Under the pieces are notes generated by a model. It was not told where the DNA came from and searched no databases. It saw only the letters and a program-made list of their open reading frames with translations. 64,000 nucleotides of DNA, from the NCBI GenBank assembly GCA_964602415.1, contig CAZRQL010000016.1, forward strand, positions 1 to 64,000, read 5' to 3'. This DNA is from CAZRQL01 sp964602415. Its GTDB lineage: Bacteria; Bacteroidota; Bacteroidia; Cytophagales; Flammeovirgaceae. Made by a program: the position numbers and the translations under genes. This document shows, one piece after another, positions 32,963-42,975 of this stretch; the stretch's first letter is position 1; the number at the start of each line of letters is the position of its first letter.

Positions 32963-33637
32963 TTGACCGATATGCTTACAGGAAACTACGTAAATCCAAA
33001 CATACCCCCCATTCACCCCAGCGATACTGTGGAACTGGCTTTGAACTGGCTTAACGAGTTCAAAATCAGCTCTCTGCCTGTGGTTGATGCTGGAAAGTAT
33101 ATCGGAATGGTTTCGGAAATAGCACTGTTAGATCTCCCCAACAACCAAGCTCTTATTGATAGCTTGATTCTTCAAAACAGCAATCTATTTGTAAGTCCCA
33201 CAGATCATTTTACCGAAGTATTAAAAATTGCCTCCAAATTTGATTTAGACACAATCGCGGTAATCAGCGAACAAGGCATCTATGAGGGTTTGGTCTGTGT
33301 CAGGGATTTTATTGGGCTGGTAGCCCAGAGTTTGGCCGCCCAAAGCGACGGAGGGGTGCTGGTCATTTCGCTCTATCAAAGGGACTACTCGCTGTCCCAA
33401 ATCACAAGAATTATAGAAGCCGAAAACGCCAAAGTGCTGAGTTCGTTTATACAAGTAGATGAAAAAGACCCTCTTAAGTTATTGATTACCCTCAAAGTTG
33501 ACCAAAAAGATTTGTCTCATATCACGGCAACCTTGCTAAGGTTTGACTACCAGATTACTGCTCGATTTGACGATAGCAGGTTTGAGGCGACTCACGCGGA
33601 CAGGCTGGATATTTTGTTTAGGCTTTTTGACATATAG
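32963..33637 (+). CDS. CBS-pair protein (AcuB-like)
   Basis: A 224-aa protein: two CBS domains (about 10-120; 'SSLPVVDAGKYIGMVSE', 'TIAVISEQGIYEGLVCVRDF') and a C-terminal ACT-like region ('VLVISLYQRDYSLSQITRIIEAE'). It has a TTG start at 32963, with ATG 32972 nearby. It is the first of a cluster with nadK and a membrane protein that is common in Bacteroidota. It probably binds a nucleotide ligand. Confidence 0.82.
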   Translation: MTDMLTGNYVNPNIPPIHPSDTVELALNWLNEFKISSLPVVDAGKYIGMVSEIALLDLPNNQALIDSLILQNSNLFVSPTDHFTEVLKIASKFDLDTIAVISEQGIYEGLVCVRDFIGLVAQSLAAQSDGGVLVISLYQRDYSLSQITRIIEAENAKVLSSFIQVDEKDPLKLLITLKVDQKDLSHITATLLRFDYQITARFDDSRFEATHADRLDILFRLFDI

Positions 33638-33871
33638 CTTACGGCCTTGACCGTTTTAAAAGTATAGTTTAAAGCAAAAAAAAAAACTACAAATCATTGG
33701 TTTACAGCTAAAAAATATGAGCCTAACACAAAGCCATTGTCGGGGATTTATTGCAATGTGCTTTCTGAGTGCAACATCAGGCCGGGGATGTGAGATTTTG
33801 TTCTCATTAAGAATTGTTATCATTTCAAATTGATTAAAAGTTTTAAATTTGTGGTGAAATTTCATAATTAA

Positions 33872-34741
33872 GTGAAAGTCATAGCCGTTCATAGCAAATC
33901 ATTAGAAAATAGAAGTTTGTCTTTTCTTTCAGACTTTCTCTCTTATTCTTTAGGTTTAGGCTTTGAACTATGGGTATCTAAATCTTTGCAAGAGCTTTTA
34001 GGCGGCTTGCCCGTTAATTTTCAAGTTTTTGAAAGGCATAACTTCCCCACCAACGCCGATATGGCCGTCAGTATAGGAGGCGACGGCACACTCTTAGACA
34101 CGGTTACTTATGTCAAAGGTAGCGGCGTGCCGGTTTTGGGTATCAATACCGGCAGGCTGGGTTTTCTTTCTACTGTCCGCAAAGAGGACTACCGCCAGGC
34201 ATTGAAAGACGTGCTCAACGGCAACTGGATCATCGAGGAAAGAGTTCTTTTGAGTTTGGAAAGTGGTGAGGATTTTTTTGATGGCCTGAATTTTGCCCTC
34301 AATGATTTTACAATCTTCAAACAACATACTTCATCCATGCTCATTGTGCACACATACGTTGAAGGAACTTTGCTGAACTCGTATTGGGCCGATGGACTTA
34401 TCGTCTCTACCCCGACGGGTTCGACGGGGTATTCTCTCAGTGCAGGCGGGCCGATTGTGTTGCCGGGCGCAGGGGTGGTTGTTATTTCACCCATCAGTCC
34501 ACACAACCTCAATTCAAGACCTATGGTGCTCAATGACAATCTAAGCCTCAGGTTTGAAGTGGCCTCCAGAAGTCAAAACTTTTTGATATCCTTAGATTCC
34601 CGCTCTCAAATCGTCGAACAGGGAACGGTTCTAACCGTTAAGAAATGTGACTTTACTGTAAAATTAGCTCGGCTCGAAGCCAACACTTTTTTTTCAGCTC
34701 TTAAATCTAAATTAAATTGGGGATATGATGTTAGAAACTAA
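33872..34741 (+). CDS. nadK: NAD kinase
   Basis: A 289-aa kinase making NADP from NAD. 'GGDGTLLDT' (the GGDGT motif), 'GINTGRLGFLS' and 'TPTGSTGYSLSAGGPIV' are diagnostic. The start is GTG. The 3' end overlaps the next gene's longest frame by 17 bp. Confidence 0.95.
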   Translation: MKVIAVHSKSLENRSLSFLSDFLSYSLGLGFELWVSKSLQELLGGLPVNFQVFERHNFPTNADMAVSIGGDGTLLDTVTYVKGSGVPVLGINTGRLGFLSTVRKEDYRQALKDVLNGNWIIEERVLLSLESGEDFFDGLNFALNDFTIFKQHTSSMLIVHTYVEGTLLNSYWADGLIVSTPTGSTGYSLSAGGPIVLPGAGVVVISPISPHNLNSRPMVLNDNLSLRFEVASRSQNFLISLDSRSQIVEQGTVLTVKKCDFTVKLARLEANTFFSALKSKLNWGYDVRN

Positions 34742-34748
34742 ATCACAG

Positions 34749-35717
34749 ATGAATAAGATCTTCGCTTTTTTTCTTATGCTGCTGGCAGGCTCATTGATGG
34801 CTCAAAATAAATTGGCCAGCCGCAAACTACCTGCGCACAAACTCAAGCAAATTCGCCACTGGTCTATCGGAGCATCGCTAAATGCTTCTAACTACTTTGG
34901 TGATTTGAGTCCAAGTTCGGAATACTTTGGTGAGTTCACCTCCAAAGGATATTTTTCACCGGTTGACTTCAAGTTCACCAAAGCGGTGCTTGGTTTTTTT
35001 GGTCAGTATCGCTACCATCCCAGGTACAGTGTCAGGCTTGAGTTTGTTACCACCACCCTAACCGGTGACGACAACACCTCTGCTAAGTTTGGCGAAATCG
35101 GTCAAAAGGCTTGGTATCGTTGGATGAGAAACCTTCACTTCAGAAATAGAATCTACGAGTTGGGTGTATTGTGGACTGCTGATTTTGTCGAGAACAGAGG
35201 GCCTTTTTTCAAAAGACCAAAAGGATTTATTCCTTACACGGTGATTGGGCTTTCTGTATTTTACCACAACCCTCAGGCTGTTGGGCCTAATGGCGACTGG
35301 ATAAACCTAAAACCACTCAGACTCAATGAAAAAGACTATTCTCGAATCCAAATTGCCATACCAATGGGAATAGGAGTAAAAAGAAGAATAACAGACAAAT
35401 TAGACATAGCCTTTGAATGGGTGGTCAGGTTTACTTTTACAGATGGGCTTGATGATGTAACAGGCTACTACATGTCCGATGAGCAGTTGGGTAACAATAC
35501 CTTGCGCGTAGCCATGCACGACCGATCCAAAGAACCCACCTCCATGTTCAACAATGCCGTAAGAGACCCGGCCCGGGTGGCTTTGATACCTGAGTACGCC
35601 AAAGGAGACCAACGTGAAAAACGCGGAGATGATGATTTTGACCAATATGTAATTTATGGATTTAAGCTAATTTATCACTTTGGCGGAGATGTCAAGTGCC
35701 CTCGCCTTGGGCGTTAG
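34749..35717 (+). CDS. Outer-membrane beta-barrel protein (DUF6089-like)
   Basis: A 322-aa protein with a signal peptide (1-18, 'LMAQN') and alternating strands typical of small outer-membrane barrels. It begins 'WSIGASLNASNYFGDLSP', the pattern of the Bacteroidota protein that usually lies between nadK and the UppS/BamA genes. In-frame ATG 34725 gives a non-signal extension; 34749 is preferred. Its last 51 bp are overlapped by the convergent glycosyltransferase gene. Confidence 0.75.
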   Translation: MNKIFAFFLMLLAGSLMAQNKLASRKLPAHKLKQIRHWSIGASLNASNYFGDLSPSSEYFGEFTSKGYFSPVDFKFTKAVLGFFGQYRYHPRYSVRLEFVTTTLTGDDNTSAKFGEIGQKAWYRWMRNLHFRNRIYELGVLWTADFVENRGPFFKRPKGFIPYTVIGLSVFYHNPQAVGPNGDWINLKPLRLNEKDYSRIQIAIPMGIGVKRRITDKLDIAFEWVVRFTFTDGLDDVTGYYMSDEQLGNNTLRVAMHDRSKEPTSMFNNAVRDPARVALIPEYAKGDQREKRGDDDFDQYVIYGFKLIYHFGGDVKCPRLGR

Positions 35718-37358
35718 TTTGACCACTTGATGGTTTTCTACTGCCAAATGACGGGTTTTGGAATTGAGAAATTTGATATTGAGCTCACTGACATGAAAGT
35801 GTGGCAATCTCAAAAGCACCTCAACACCAAAACCTTCATTTTTTAAGGGTTCTATGTCTATTTCATTGCCGTAAACGTAGATAAACGGCTTGCCCGCAGC
35901 AAAAGCCTTTAACTCATTTAAATTCCAAGTCGCTGAGTTGATTTGCCGGGAATAGAAATCCAAAGAGTGCGGCATACCCTTGTAAGAGATGAATTCATTG
36001 GGCTTCCAATTGTTTTCTTTTACGTAACGCCCAACTTTGATACCCGCCTGATAGGGAAGTAGTTGAGGGTAAAAATGCAAACTCATGATGATATTTATCC
36101 CCACAATGGTCAAGCAAGTACCCAACACCAGTGAATGAAATTTGTCCTCCGCGCGGGTATGCGCCACAAATCCAATAAAAGCAGCAACGGCCAGCAAAAT
36201 CGCAAAATAGTTTTCAACACTAAAAACAAACCAAACAATCAATACGGGAACAAACCAAAGTATGAATAGTACAAAAACTTGGATGTTGTAAAAAATCTTG
36301 AAGGTTTTCGTTTGGCACAGCCTAACTAAATACTGTGCCGTCAATACAGCCGTTAGCGGAAAAAAAACAAATATGTAGTGCGGCAACTTGTAGCGGGAAA
36401 GCGAAAAAGCTATCCAAGGCAACAAAAAGCCAAAGAATGAGACCCATTCTGGTTTGTCTTTAATTTGGAAGCGCAGTAAACTCCCTGCCCTGTCCAGTAG
36501 TGCAGCGAGAGCAAAAAGTGTCCAAGGCAAAAATGCCCAGCCAAAAGTGTGCACAAAAAAGAAAGCATCCGAATCGTCTTTCCATTCGCTTTCACCTGTT
36601 ATGCGCCCAAAGCTTTGTTTCCAAAAGTAGAATTCAAGCCCTGAAACTCCTTTTTGGCCGTTGACTTCGACTTCGGGATTGGCATCGTATTGCAAGTAAA
36701 GCCCTACGCACATGGGAAAAAGTACCAGCGCAACAACAACCAAACCGACTATCCATTGCCAACGCAGAATATCTTTGGGGCTTTTCAATATCAGATGCGG
36801 CCCAAAAGCCAGCATGGGCATCACCAACCCGATAGGCCCTTTGGCCAGCATTGCCAAACCAATCCCTACAAAAGCACCAAAAAAATTGATGGTTTTTCTA
36901 TCCCTTAAATAAGCCCCTAACTGCCACAAACTCCAAGCCACAGCACCCATCAGTAGCGTGTCTGTACGACAATCGTTGGTTATCAAGAACAGAGCTTGGG
37001 TAGTGGCCAACATCAATGCTGAAAGACGAGCCACCGTTTGGTCGTAATAAAGCCTTGAAAATCGGTAAGTTGAATAAATCGCCAATAGCGCAAAAAGCAG
37101 TGAAGGGAGTTTGAATGTCCAGTTGGAAATGCCCAACAACCGATAACTGGTGCTCACCAGCCAAAAAGTCAAAGGAGGCTTATCCAGATAGTTTTTGTAT
37201 CGGTCGGTAAAAAACAAGAAGTTGCCCTGCTCTATCATCTCAAAGGACATGGCTGCGTATTGGGTAGCATCAACGTCCATCGCATCTATAAAAAGATTGA
37301 TAAAATAAATAAACCCTACCCCCAAAACCACCAAACCGTACCAATAAGAAATTCTCAT
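35667..37358 (-). CDS. GT39-type glycosyltransferase (dolichol/undecaprenyl-phosphate-sugar dependent)
   Basis: A 563-aa polytopic protein (about 10-12 membrane helices). The first periplasmic loop has 'DAMDVDATQYAAMSFEM' and 'KPPLTFWLVSTSYRLLG', which match the ArnT/PMT-like catalytic loop with acidic residues. It uses polyprenyl-phosphate sugars to glycosylate lipids or proteins. ATG 37358 was chosen over the longer frame from 37397. The gene converges with the membrane protein at 34749. Confidence 0.85.
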   Translation of the reverse strand: MRISYWYGLVVLGVGFIYFINLFIDAMDVDATQYAAMSFEMIEQGNFLFFTDRYKNYLDKPPLTFWLVSTSYRLLGISNWTFKLPSLLFALLAIYSTYRFSRLYYDQTVARLSALMLATTQALFLITNDCRTDTLLMGAVAWSLWQLGAYLRDRKTINFFGAFVGIGLAMLAKGPIGLVMPMLAFGPHLILKSPKDILRWQWIVGLVVVALVLFPMCVGLYLQYDANPEVEVNGQKGVSGLEFYFWKQSFGRITGESEWKDDSDAFFFVHTFGWAFLPWTLFALAALLDRAGSLLRFQIKDKPEWVSFFGFLLPWIAFSLSRYKLPHYIFVFFPLTAVLTAQYLVRLCQTKTFKIFYNIQVFVLFILWFVPVLIVWFVFSVENYFAILLAVAAFIGFVAHTRAEDKFHSLVLGTCLTIVGINIIMSLHFYPQLLPYQAGIKVGRYVKENNWKPNEFISYKGMPHSLDFYSRQINSATWNLNELKAFAAGKPFIYVYGNEIDIEPLKNEGFGVEVLLRLPHFHVSELNIKFLNSKTRHLAVENHQVVKLTPKARALDISAKVIN

Positions 37359-37677
37359 GCTGCAAAATAACACTCGGTCGGTTTGAATCTTGAGCAAATC
37401 GTCTTATATTAACATAAAAAATATAATGCAGATTCTTAATAAGTAAGAAAGTAAAAACAAATTTATTTTATTTTTTTTAAAAATAAAGTTCTTATTTTCA
37501 ATAAGTTATGTATAAAATACACAAAAATAAATTGTATGAAAAACAAGTTTTTTTATCTTTTTTGTCTTAAAAAGGACGTTACAGATAAAAAATATCTATG
37601 GCTATTTTTTTTTTATCTTTTTATGGCACTTTTCGTTTACATTTTGCGTTAAATAAGTACAATAAATCCGAAGTAAT

Positions 37678-38160
37678 ATGCGTAATATTTTGATTATATT
37701 GGGATTTGTGGCCATTGGCTTTTCAAGCCAAGCCCAAGAGAATGATCCTTTGAAAAAGCCACATATATGGGCCAAATTGGCAGAAAAGCCTCACGATTCT
37801 AAACTTTGGGGGCAGTACTTGGGCAAGGATTTGTTTGAGCTGAGTTCGGATGAGACCAAAAACCTACAAAACTGGCGTGAGGAATTGATCAAAAAAAACA
37901 ATTCCGATAAGTTGAACGAGGAAAAAGCGATTATTCAGCTAAAAGAACCTAAGAGTTTCACTCCCGATGATTTTAGAAAGCTTTGTGAAGACGTTACTGG
38001 AAACTTTATCATTATAGAAGATTATTTGACTTTGAAGTTCAGGTCTTTGGGGATGGCTTACCAAAAATACAATGAATTATATCCTGAGGGTGGCTATTCA
38101 AAAAGCCTTTGGTTAACAGAACAAGAAAACAAACTTTTGGAGCTACTATCTCGGCGTTAG
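37678..38160 (+). CDS. Exported protein of unknown function
   Basis: A 160-aa protein with a signal peptide (1-20, 'SSQAQ'). The mature part is hydrophilic and helical, rich in Lys, Glu and Leu. No family recognised. It stands alone between the glycosyltransferase and the exporter. The 319-bp gap before it (37359-37677) is very AT-rich and shows nothing else. Confidence 0.65.
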   Translation: MRNILIILGFVAIGFSSQAQENDPLKKPHIWAKLAEKPHDSKLWGQYLGKDLFELSSDETKNLQNWREELIKKNNSDKLNEEKAIIQLKEPKSFTPDDFRKLCEDVTGNFIIIEDYLTLKFRSLGMAYQKYNELYPEGGYSKSLWLTEQENKLLELLSRR

Positions 38161-38219
38161 ACAAAGGCCGATGAAAAGTTTTTCCCATTCCTTGTTTTCG
38201 ATTTCAGTAAGGTAAATAC

Positions 38220-40046
38220 TTGTTTGGGGGCTATTTTTGCGTCTTAAAATTAAAAAGATTGAAAGAATTAGCTGCTCTCAACCCTTATCTGTACAAATAC
38301 AGGTTCACTTTATTGTGGGGTATGTTTTTTGTTGTTTTGAGCAATGCCTTTTCCATCTTGCCAGCTCAATTTGTTAAGTATGCCATTGACTTAGTTTCAG
38401 ATGCCTACATGAGTTACCCAACTTTCAAAGGTTCGGGTTTGGAGGGTCAATTTTACGATTCTATAACCTACGATGTGCTCCTTTATGGTGTGGCGATTGT
38501 GGCTTTGGCCATAATGCGGGGCGTGTTGCTTTTTTACATGCGGCAGACCATTATCGTCATGTCCCGCAAAATCGAGTTTGATCAAAAAAGTGATATCTAC
38601 CGCCATTACCAATCTTTACCTCTATCGTTTTATAGGCGCAACAATACGGGAGACTTGATGGCCAGAATAGCAGAAGACGTGAGCAAGGTCAGGATGTATT
38701 TAGGCCCTGCGATTATGTACGGAATAAACTTGGTTGTTTCTTTTGTGGTGGTGGTGTCTTATATGATTACCGTAGATGCCAAACTGACATTTTTTTCCCT
38801 GCTACCCCTCCCGTTTCTTTCGATTATGATTTATTATGTAAACAGCATCATCAATAAGCGTTCCGAAAGTATTCAGCGTCAATTGTCTGCCATGTCCACT
38901 TTTACGCAGGAGGCCTTTTCGGGGATTAGGGTTTTAAAAGCCTACACCCGTGAGGCAGATTCGGCGCAAAAGTTCAAACTGGAAGCCAGCAAGTACCAAA
39001 AACTCTCGCTCGGTCTGGTAATAGTAAACGCGCTTTTTGCTCCGGTAATGACACTGATGATTGGGCTGAGTACCGTAATGGTAGTGTATGTCGGTGGACA
39101 TCAAGTTATTGGTGGGAGCATAACGCCCGGTGTCATTGGGGAATTTATCATTTACATCAATTTACTGACTTGGCCTGTAACGGCTTTGGGCTGGGTGGCC
39201 AGCACCACGCAAACCGCCGCCGCCTCACAAAAGCGCATCAATGAGTTTATGAAACAGCAGAATGATATTGTTTCCGCAGAAAACCATATCGCCCAAATAC
39301 AAGGGAAAGTTGAGTTTAGAAATGTCAGTTTTACTTACCCTGATACAGGTATCAAAGCCCTATCAGATGTGTCTTTTGGGTTGGAAAAAGGAGAATCTCT
39401 GGCTATTTTAGGAACGACAGGAGCAGGAAAAAGTACAATAGCCAATTTGCTCTCTCGCCTCTATGACGTAAGTGAAGGTCAAATTTTGATTGACGAAAGA
39501 GACATCAAAGACTACAATTTACAGAACCTACGCTCTCAAATCGGGTATGTGCCCCAAGAAGTATTCCTTTTTTCTGACAGTATAAAAAATAATATTGCCT
39601 TTGGCAAGGATGACGCTACCACACAAGAAATAGAAGAAGCTGCCAAGCAAGCAGACGTTTACGACAATATAATGGATTTTCCCGCTCAATTTGAGACTGT
39701 TTTGGGGGAAAGGGGTATTACCCTTTCGGGTGGACAAAAACAACGTGTTTCCATCGCAAGGGCATTGATTCGCAAACCGGCTGTGGTGATTCTCGATGAT
39801 TCGCTTTCGGCGGTAGATACCAAAACAGAAAACACAATCCTTACGGCTCTTTCTACTGCCCTGAAAAACTGCACTTCCATCATCATCTCACACCGTGTTT
39901 CTTCAGCCAAATTGGCCGACAAGATTTTGGTCTTAGATGCAGGCAAAATCGTACAGATAGGAACACACAACGAACTGATTGCCCAAGACGGCTTTTATCG
40001 GGAACTGTACGAAAGACAAATCGCAGAGATGGAATCAACTATTTGA
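38220..40046 (+). CDS. ABC exporter, ATPase and permease fused (MsbA-like)
   Basis: About 600 aa. Six-helix membrane domain (1-330) then a nucleotide-binding domain: Walker A 'GTTGAGKST', signature 'LSGGQKQR', Walker B 'AVVILDDS'. The residue after Walker B is Asp rather than Glu, which is seen in part of this family. The TTG at 38220 and TTG at 38259 are both possible starts. Substrate unknown; lipid or drug export is typical of the family. Confidence 0.85.
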   Translation: MFGGYFCVLKLKRLKELAALNPYLYKYRFTLLWGMFFVVLSNAFSILPAQFVKYAIDLVSDAYMSYPTFKGSGLEGQFYDSITYDVLLYGVAIVALAIMRGVLLFYMRQTIIVMSRKIEFDQKSDIYRHYQSLPLSFYRRNNTGDLMARIAEDVSKVRMYLGPAIMYGINLVVSFVVVVSYMITVDAKLTFFSLLPLPFLSIMIYYVNSIINKRSESIQRQLSAMSTFTQEAFSGIRVLKAYTREADSAQKFKLEASKYQKLSLGLVIVNALFAPVMTLMIGLSTVMVVYVGGHQVIGGSITPGVIGEFIIYINLLTWPVTALGWVASTTQTAAASQKRINEFMKQQNDIVSAENHIAQIQGKVEFRNVSFTYPDTGIKALSDVSFGLEKGESLAILGTTGAGKSTIANLLSRLYDVSEGQILIDERDIKDYNLQNLRSQIGYVPQEVFLFSDSIKNNIAFGKDDATTQEIEEAAKQADVYDNIMDFPAQFETVLGERGITLSGGQKQRVSIARALIRKPAVVILDDSLSAVDTKTENTILTALSTALKNCTSIIISHRVSSAKLADKILVLDAGKIVQIGTHNELIAQDGFYRELYERQIAEMESTI

Positions 40047-40065
40047 AAATCAAGTTAAAGCCAAT

Positions 40066-40100
40066 AAAAAAGCCCTCAATGTAGAGGGCTTTTTTATTTT
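40066..40100 (+). terminator. Rho-independent terminator after the ABC exporter
   Basis: A 'GCCCTC/GAGGGC' core (40072-40077 with 40084-40089) extended by A/T pairs, then a long T-run. On the minus strand it would also follow tRNA-Asp. Confidence 0.9.
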
Positions 40101-40105
40101 TTTTG

Positions 40106-40179
40106 CGGAATGGACGGGACTCGAACCCGCGACCTCCTGCGTGACAGGCAGGCGTTCTAACCAGCTGAACTACCACTCC
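40106..40179 (-). tRNA. tRNA-Asp (anticodon GTC)
   Basis: A 74-nt cloverleaf on the minus strand: acceptor GGAGTGG/CCATTCC with one G-U pair, discriminator G, D-arm 'AGTTCAGCTGGTTAGAACG', anticodon GTC in 'GCCTGTCACGC', T-loop 'GGTTCGAGTCC'. Confidence 0.95.
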
Positions 40180-40253
40180 TTTAAAAAAAAGTGCTGCAAA
40201 TGTAGGACACCAAAAGTCTTACTCCAAATTTTTTTTGAAAAAAATCTCTTTAT

Positions 40254-42911
40254 TCAATCCGTGCAGGTATAATTTTCAAAGTTTGGGTCATTAATCACTT
40301 GTCTTCTAAGTATTTGACCGTTTTTCCCGTAGTACAATAAAACAAAAATTCCCGCTTGTGGGATGTGCTTTTCTGCCAAAAAAAGAGGCCAAGTCTGAGT
40401 GCCCAGTTGTTTGATACCCGTAAACTCTTCTGCCACAATCCGGCCTCTTCGGTTAGAGAGTATTCCGAAACCGCTGCTCCTGAAGGTTTTGAGTACTATT
40501 TCATCCGTTGAGGAAAAAAGAACTTCGTATTTGTCGAAATATTCCGCATCAAATCTCGCATTTCTAAAGTCGTATATCTTCCACTTGTTTTGATGTTGCA
40601 CCAGCGCGGATGTGTCGTTCCAATACTCGACTTGGTCAAAGTCTTCAAAGTTTCCAAAATTTTTCCTTCCATCAAAAAAGGCAAATTTTTGTTTTTTTAC
40701 CATAAACAAAGAATCATGGTACAAGCGCGGTTGGATGCTAAACTGGGGTTGTACCACGATTTGCTGCTCGGGATTGCAAAGCCCAAACAATCCACCCCGA
40801 TAAGTGGCAAACCAACCCCTCTGCATGTAAACAAGCCCTTGAAAACCAATTGGTAAAATCCACTTGCCTGTTTGACTTATCAGCCCTCGATTATTGCCAT
40901 TCCTGACAATAAATACCGTGGGCAAAGGCGTAAAATAAATTTCATCATAAACCGGCGGCAGCAGCCTGCTATTTGCCATATTCCAAAGGCCGGCTTTGCC
41001 ATTTTTAAGTACCGCTATCAAAAACACCATAGAAGCAGAATCGCCAAAAGCTCTGATTTTAAGAGAAGTAAACTCAGGAATGGAAAGCGGCTTATAGCCT
41101 TTGTAATAAGCAAACCGCTCTTTTCCCTTGATAAGAATGGCAGCTTTATGAGCGGTCAGTATGATAGAATCGTATTGATAATCAATAACTTCGTTGAGTA
41201 ATGAATCGGTAAGTCCCCACTTGTCCATAAATTTAACAGCAATAAGCCCCTCTCCCAATACCAAAGAGTCATAGCCTCTTTTGCCTATCATTTTGCCGTC
41301 GGGCTGGTGCAAAGTCCATCTGTCTATCACTTTAACCAGCCAGCCTTGGGGCGTTGCCAAGCATTGGCGGGCATTTTTGATAATGGCTTTCTTTGTCTTG
41401 GGATGTATTACCTGATAGCCTGAACTGCTTTGCACGGAAACGTAAGACCACCGCCTTTTGCAATTCTGGTATTCAAGGTTGATGGAAATGGGTTTGTTGG
41501 GTTGGTAATCCTTAAAAAGATGTATTTCTGACAAAAAATTGCATTTGCCCTCTTTGTGTAAAATAAAACTCCCTTCTTCAAAGTCAATCTCGTCAAAATC
41601 AGCTTCCAGCAGCAACTCTCCAGTGTGGGTCAAAAGGCCGTACTTGCCGTCTTTTCCAAACAGTACTGCACTTTTGCTGATGACTTCGAGGCTCTGGTAC
41701 TGACAAGGAATTGACCAAAACCCTCCTAAGTGATAAAGCCCATAGAGTTGATTTTTGGAGACCACAACCTGCCCAAACTGCTCTGACTCTACGCTTTCAA
41801 ACTCATACTCAGATATTTTTTTGCCTAATTTGTTGTGCAAGGCATACATTTTGCCTTTTTGCGTTACGATGAACTTGTCGGAAGTTCCTTTGCAGATGTA
41901 ATCGAGATGCAATGATTCGAACTGTGGTTCGATTACGACTTCGGCATTGGTATCTATAAAACCGAGCTTGCCATTATCTGCCCAAAATCCTATAATCTTA
42001 AGGGTATCCGATTTCAGAATCGCAACCAACTGAGCGTATTGGGGATAACTCTGGAATCGTACCAACTCTGAAGGTTTTATGTAAGCCAGTCTGTAAAGAG
42101 CTTTGTGGGCATAAGTAGTTTGAGGGTAACTGCGTGCGATTTCCAGCAAGTCCTCCGGTGAGTTGGTATGGGTGGTCAGTTGATAGATTGCTGCCACAGC
42201 GTCTTCGATGTAAGGGCTTGCCGGATAGTTTTGCACAAAATTGCGGTATTGCTCTAATGTTTTTGAGGCGGTTAGCGTGTGGAAAAGTAAGTTTTCGTAT
42301 TTTTCATGGGCTTCTTGGGCATAGATAGATTTCGGGTATTTGTCCAAAAACTGAGCAAATGATTGGTATGTGTTTGCTTTTTGTGCTGCTTCAAAGCCAA
42401 TTTTATCCCTTTTTAGCACGGCTGTTGAGGCTTGTTCGCTATTGGGAAACTTATCCACAAAGCTCTGATAGGCGGCTTCGGTGGCTGTGCTGTCGGCTAT
42501 CTGGAAGGCTTTTAGTTCGATTCTATGCTTAAGCAAAGTGATTTCGTGTCCGTTGACGGAATTGACTTCTATGCGCTTGGCCTCTTCGGGTTTGAGTTGC
42601 TGAAAAAATAAGGAGGCTTTTTGGGCGTAGCTGTATGCCGAATCCAGGTTATTTTCGGGACAAAAAGGATCAAAAAAGTATTGCCCCATAAAAAAAAGCG
42701 CGCCCGGGTCGTTGTTTTTTTTATCCAATATCTTGATAAGCAGTTTTTTGCCTTTTTCATACTCAGCCCTTGAAAATGCTTTGACAACCGGATCATAGTT
42801 TTGAGAAAACCCTACATTCACAGACAAGACCGATAGTTGCAGAAAAATAAAACTCCAAACTAAACCATTAAAAAATAAGTAGTTGTTAAGATATGTGCTT
42901 ATCTGTTGCAT
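40254..42911 (-). CDS. WG-repeat protein with N-terminal TPR-like region
   Basis: An 885-aa exported protein. Signal peptide at about 10-36. Residues about 45-290 hold Ala/Tyr-rich helical repeats with 'YP' turns, TPR-like. From about 320 the protein has many WG repeats of the form 'GKLGFIDTNAEVVIEPQFE', 'WSIPCQYQSLEVIS' and 'GLISQTGKWILPIGFQ', roughly 30-40 residues each. WG-repeat function is unclear. A TTG at 42926 is an alternative start. Confidence 0.85.
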   Translation of the reverse strand: MQQISTYLNNYLFFNGLVWSFIFLQLSVLSVNVGFSQNYDPVVKAFSRAEYEKGKKLLIKILDKKNNDPGALFFMGQYFFDPFCPENNLDSAYSYAQKASLFFQQLKPEEAKRIEVNSVNGHEITLLKHRIELKAFQIADSTATEAAYQSFVDKFPNSEQASTAVLKRDKIGFEAAQKANTYQSFAQFLDKYPKSIYAQEAHEKYENLLFHTLTASKTLEQYRNFVQNYPASPYIEDAVAAIYQLTTHTNSPEDLLEIARSYPQTTYAHKALYRLAYIKPSELVRFQSYPQYAQLVAILKSDTLKIIGFWADNGKLGFIDTNAEVVIEPQFESLHLDYICKGTSDKFIVTQKGKMYALHNKLGKKISEYEFESVESEQFGQVVVSKNQLYGLYHLGGFWSIPCQYQSLEVISKSAVLFGKDGKYGLLTHTGELLLEADFDEIDFEEGSFILHKEGKCNFLSEIHLFKDYQPNKPISINLEYQNCKRRWSYVSVQSSSGYQVIHPKTKKAIIKNARQCLATPQGWLVKVIDRWTLHQPDGKMIGKRGYDSLVLGEGLIAVKFMDKWGLTDSLLNEVIDYQYDSIILTAHKAAILIKGKERFAYYKGYKPLSIPEFTSLKIRAFGDSASMVFLIAVLKNGKAGLWNMANSRLLPPVYDEIYFTPLPTVFIVRNGNNRGLISQTGKWILPIGFQGLVYMQRGWFATYRGGLFGLCNPEQQIVVQPQFSIQPRLYHDSLFMVKKQKFAFFDGRKNFGNFEDFDQVEYWNDTSALVQHQNKWKIYDFRNARFDAEYFDKYEVLFSSTDEIVLKTFRSSGFGILSNRRGRIVAEEFTGIKQLGTQTWPLFLAEKHIPQAGIFVLLYYGKNGQILRRQVINDPNFENYTCTD

Positions 42912-42975
42912 ATTGGTAAGAATCAAGAAGTTTCTTGGATTGGTTTTAACAGAGCATTTTTACACACAAATTTAA

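Noticed and set aside
39979..40272. 97-codon frame across tRNA-Asp
   Set aside because: It runs through the ABC exporter end, the terminator and the tRNA.
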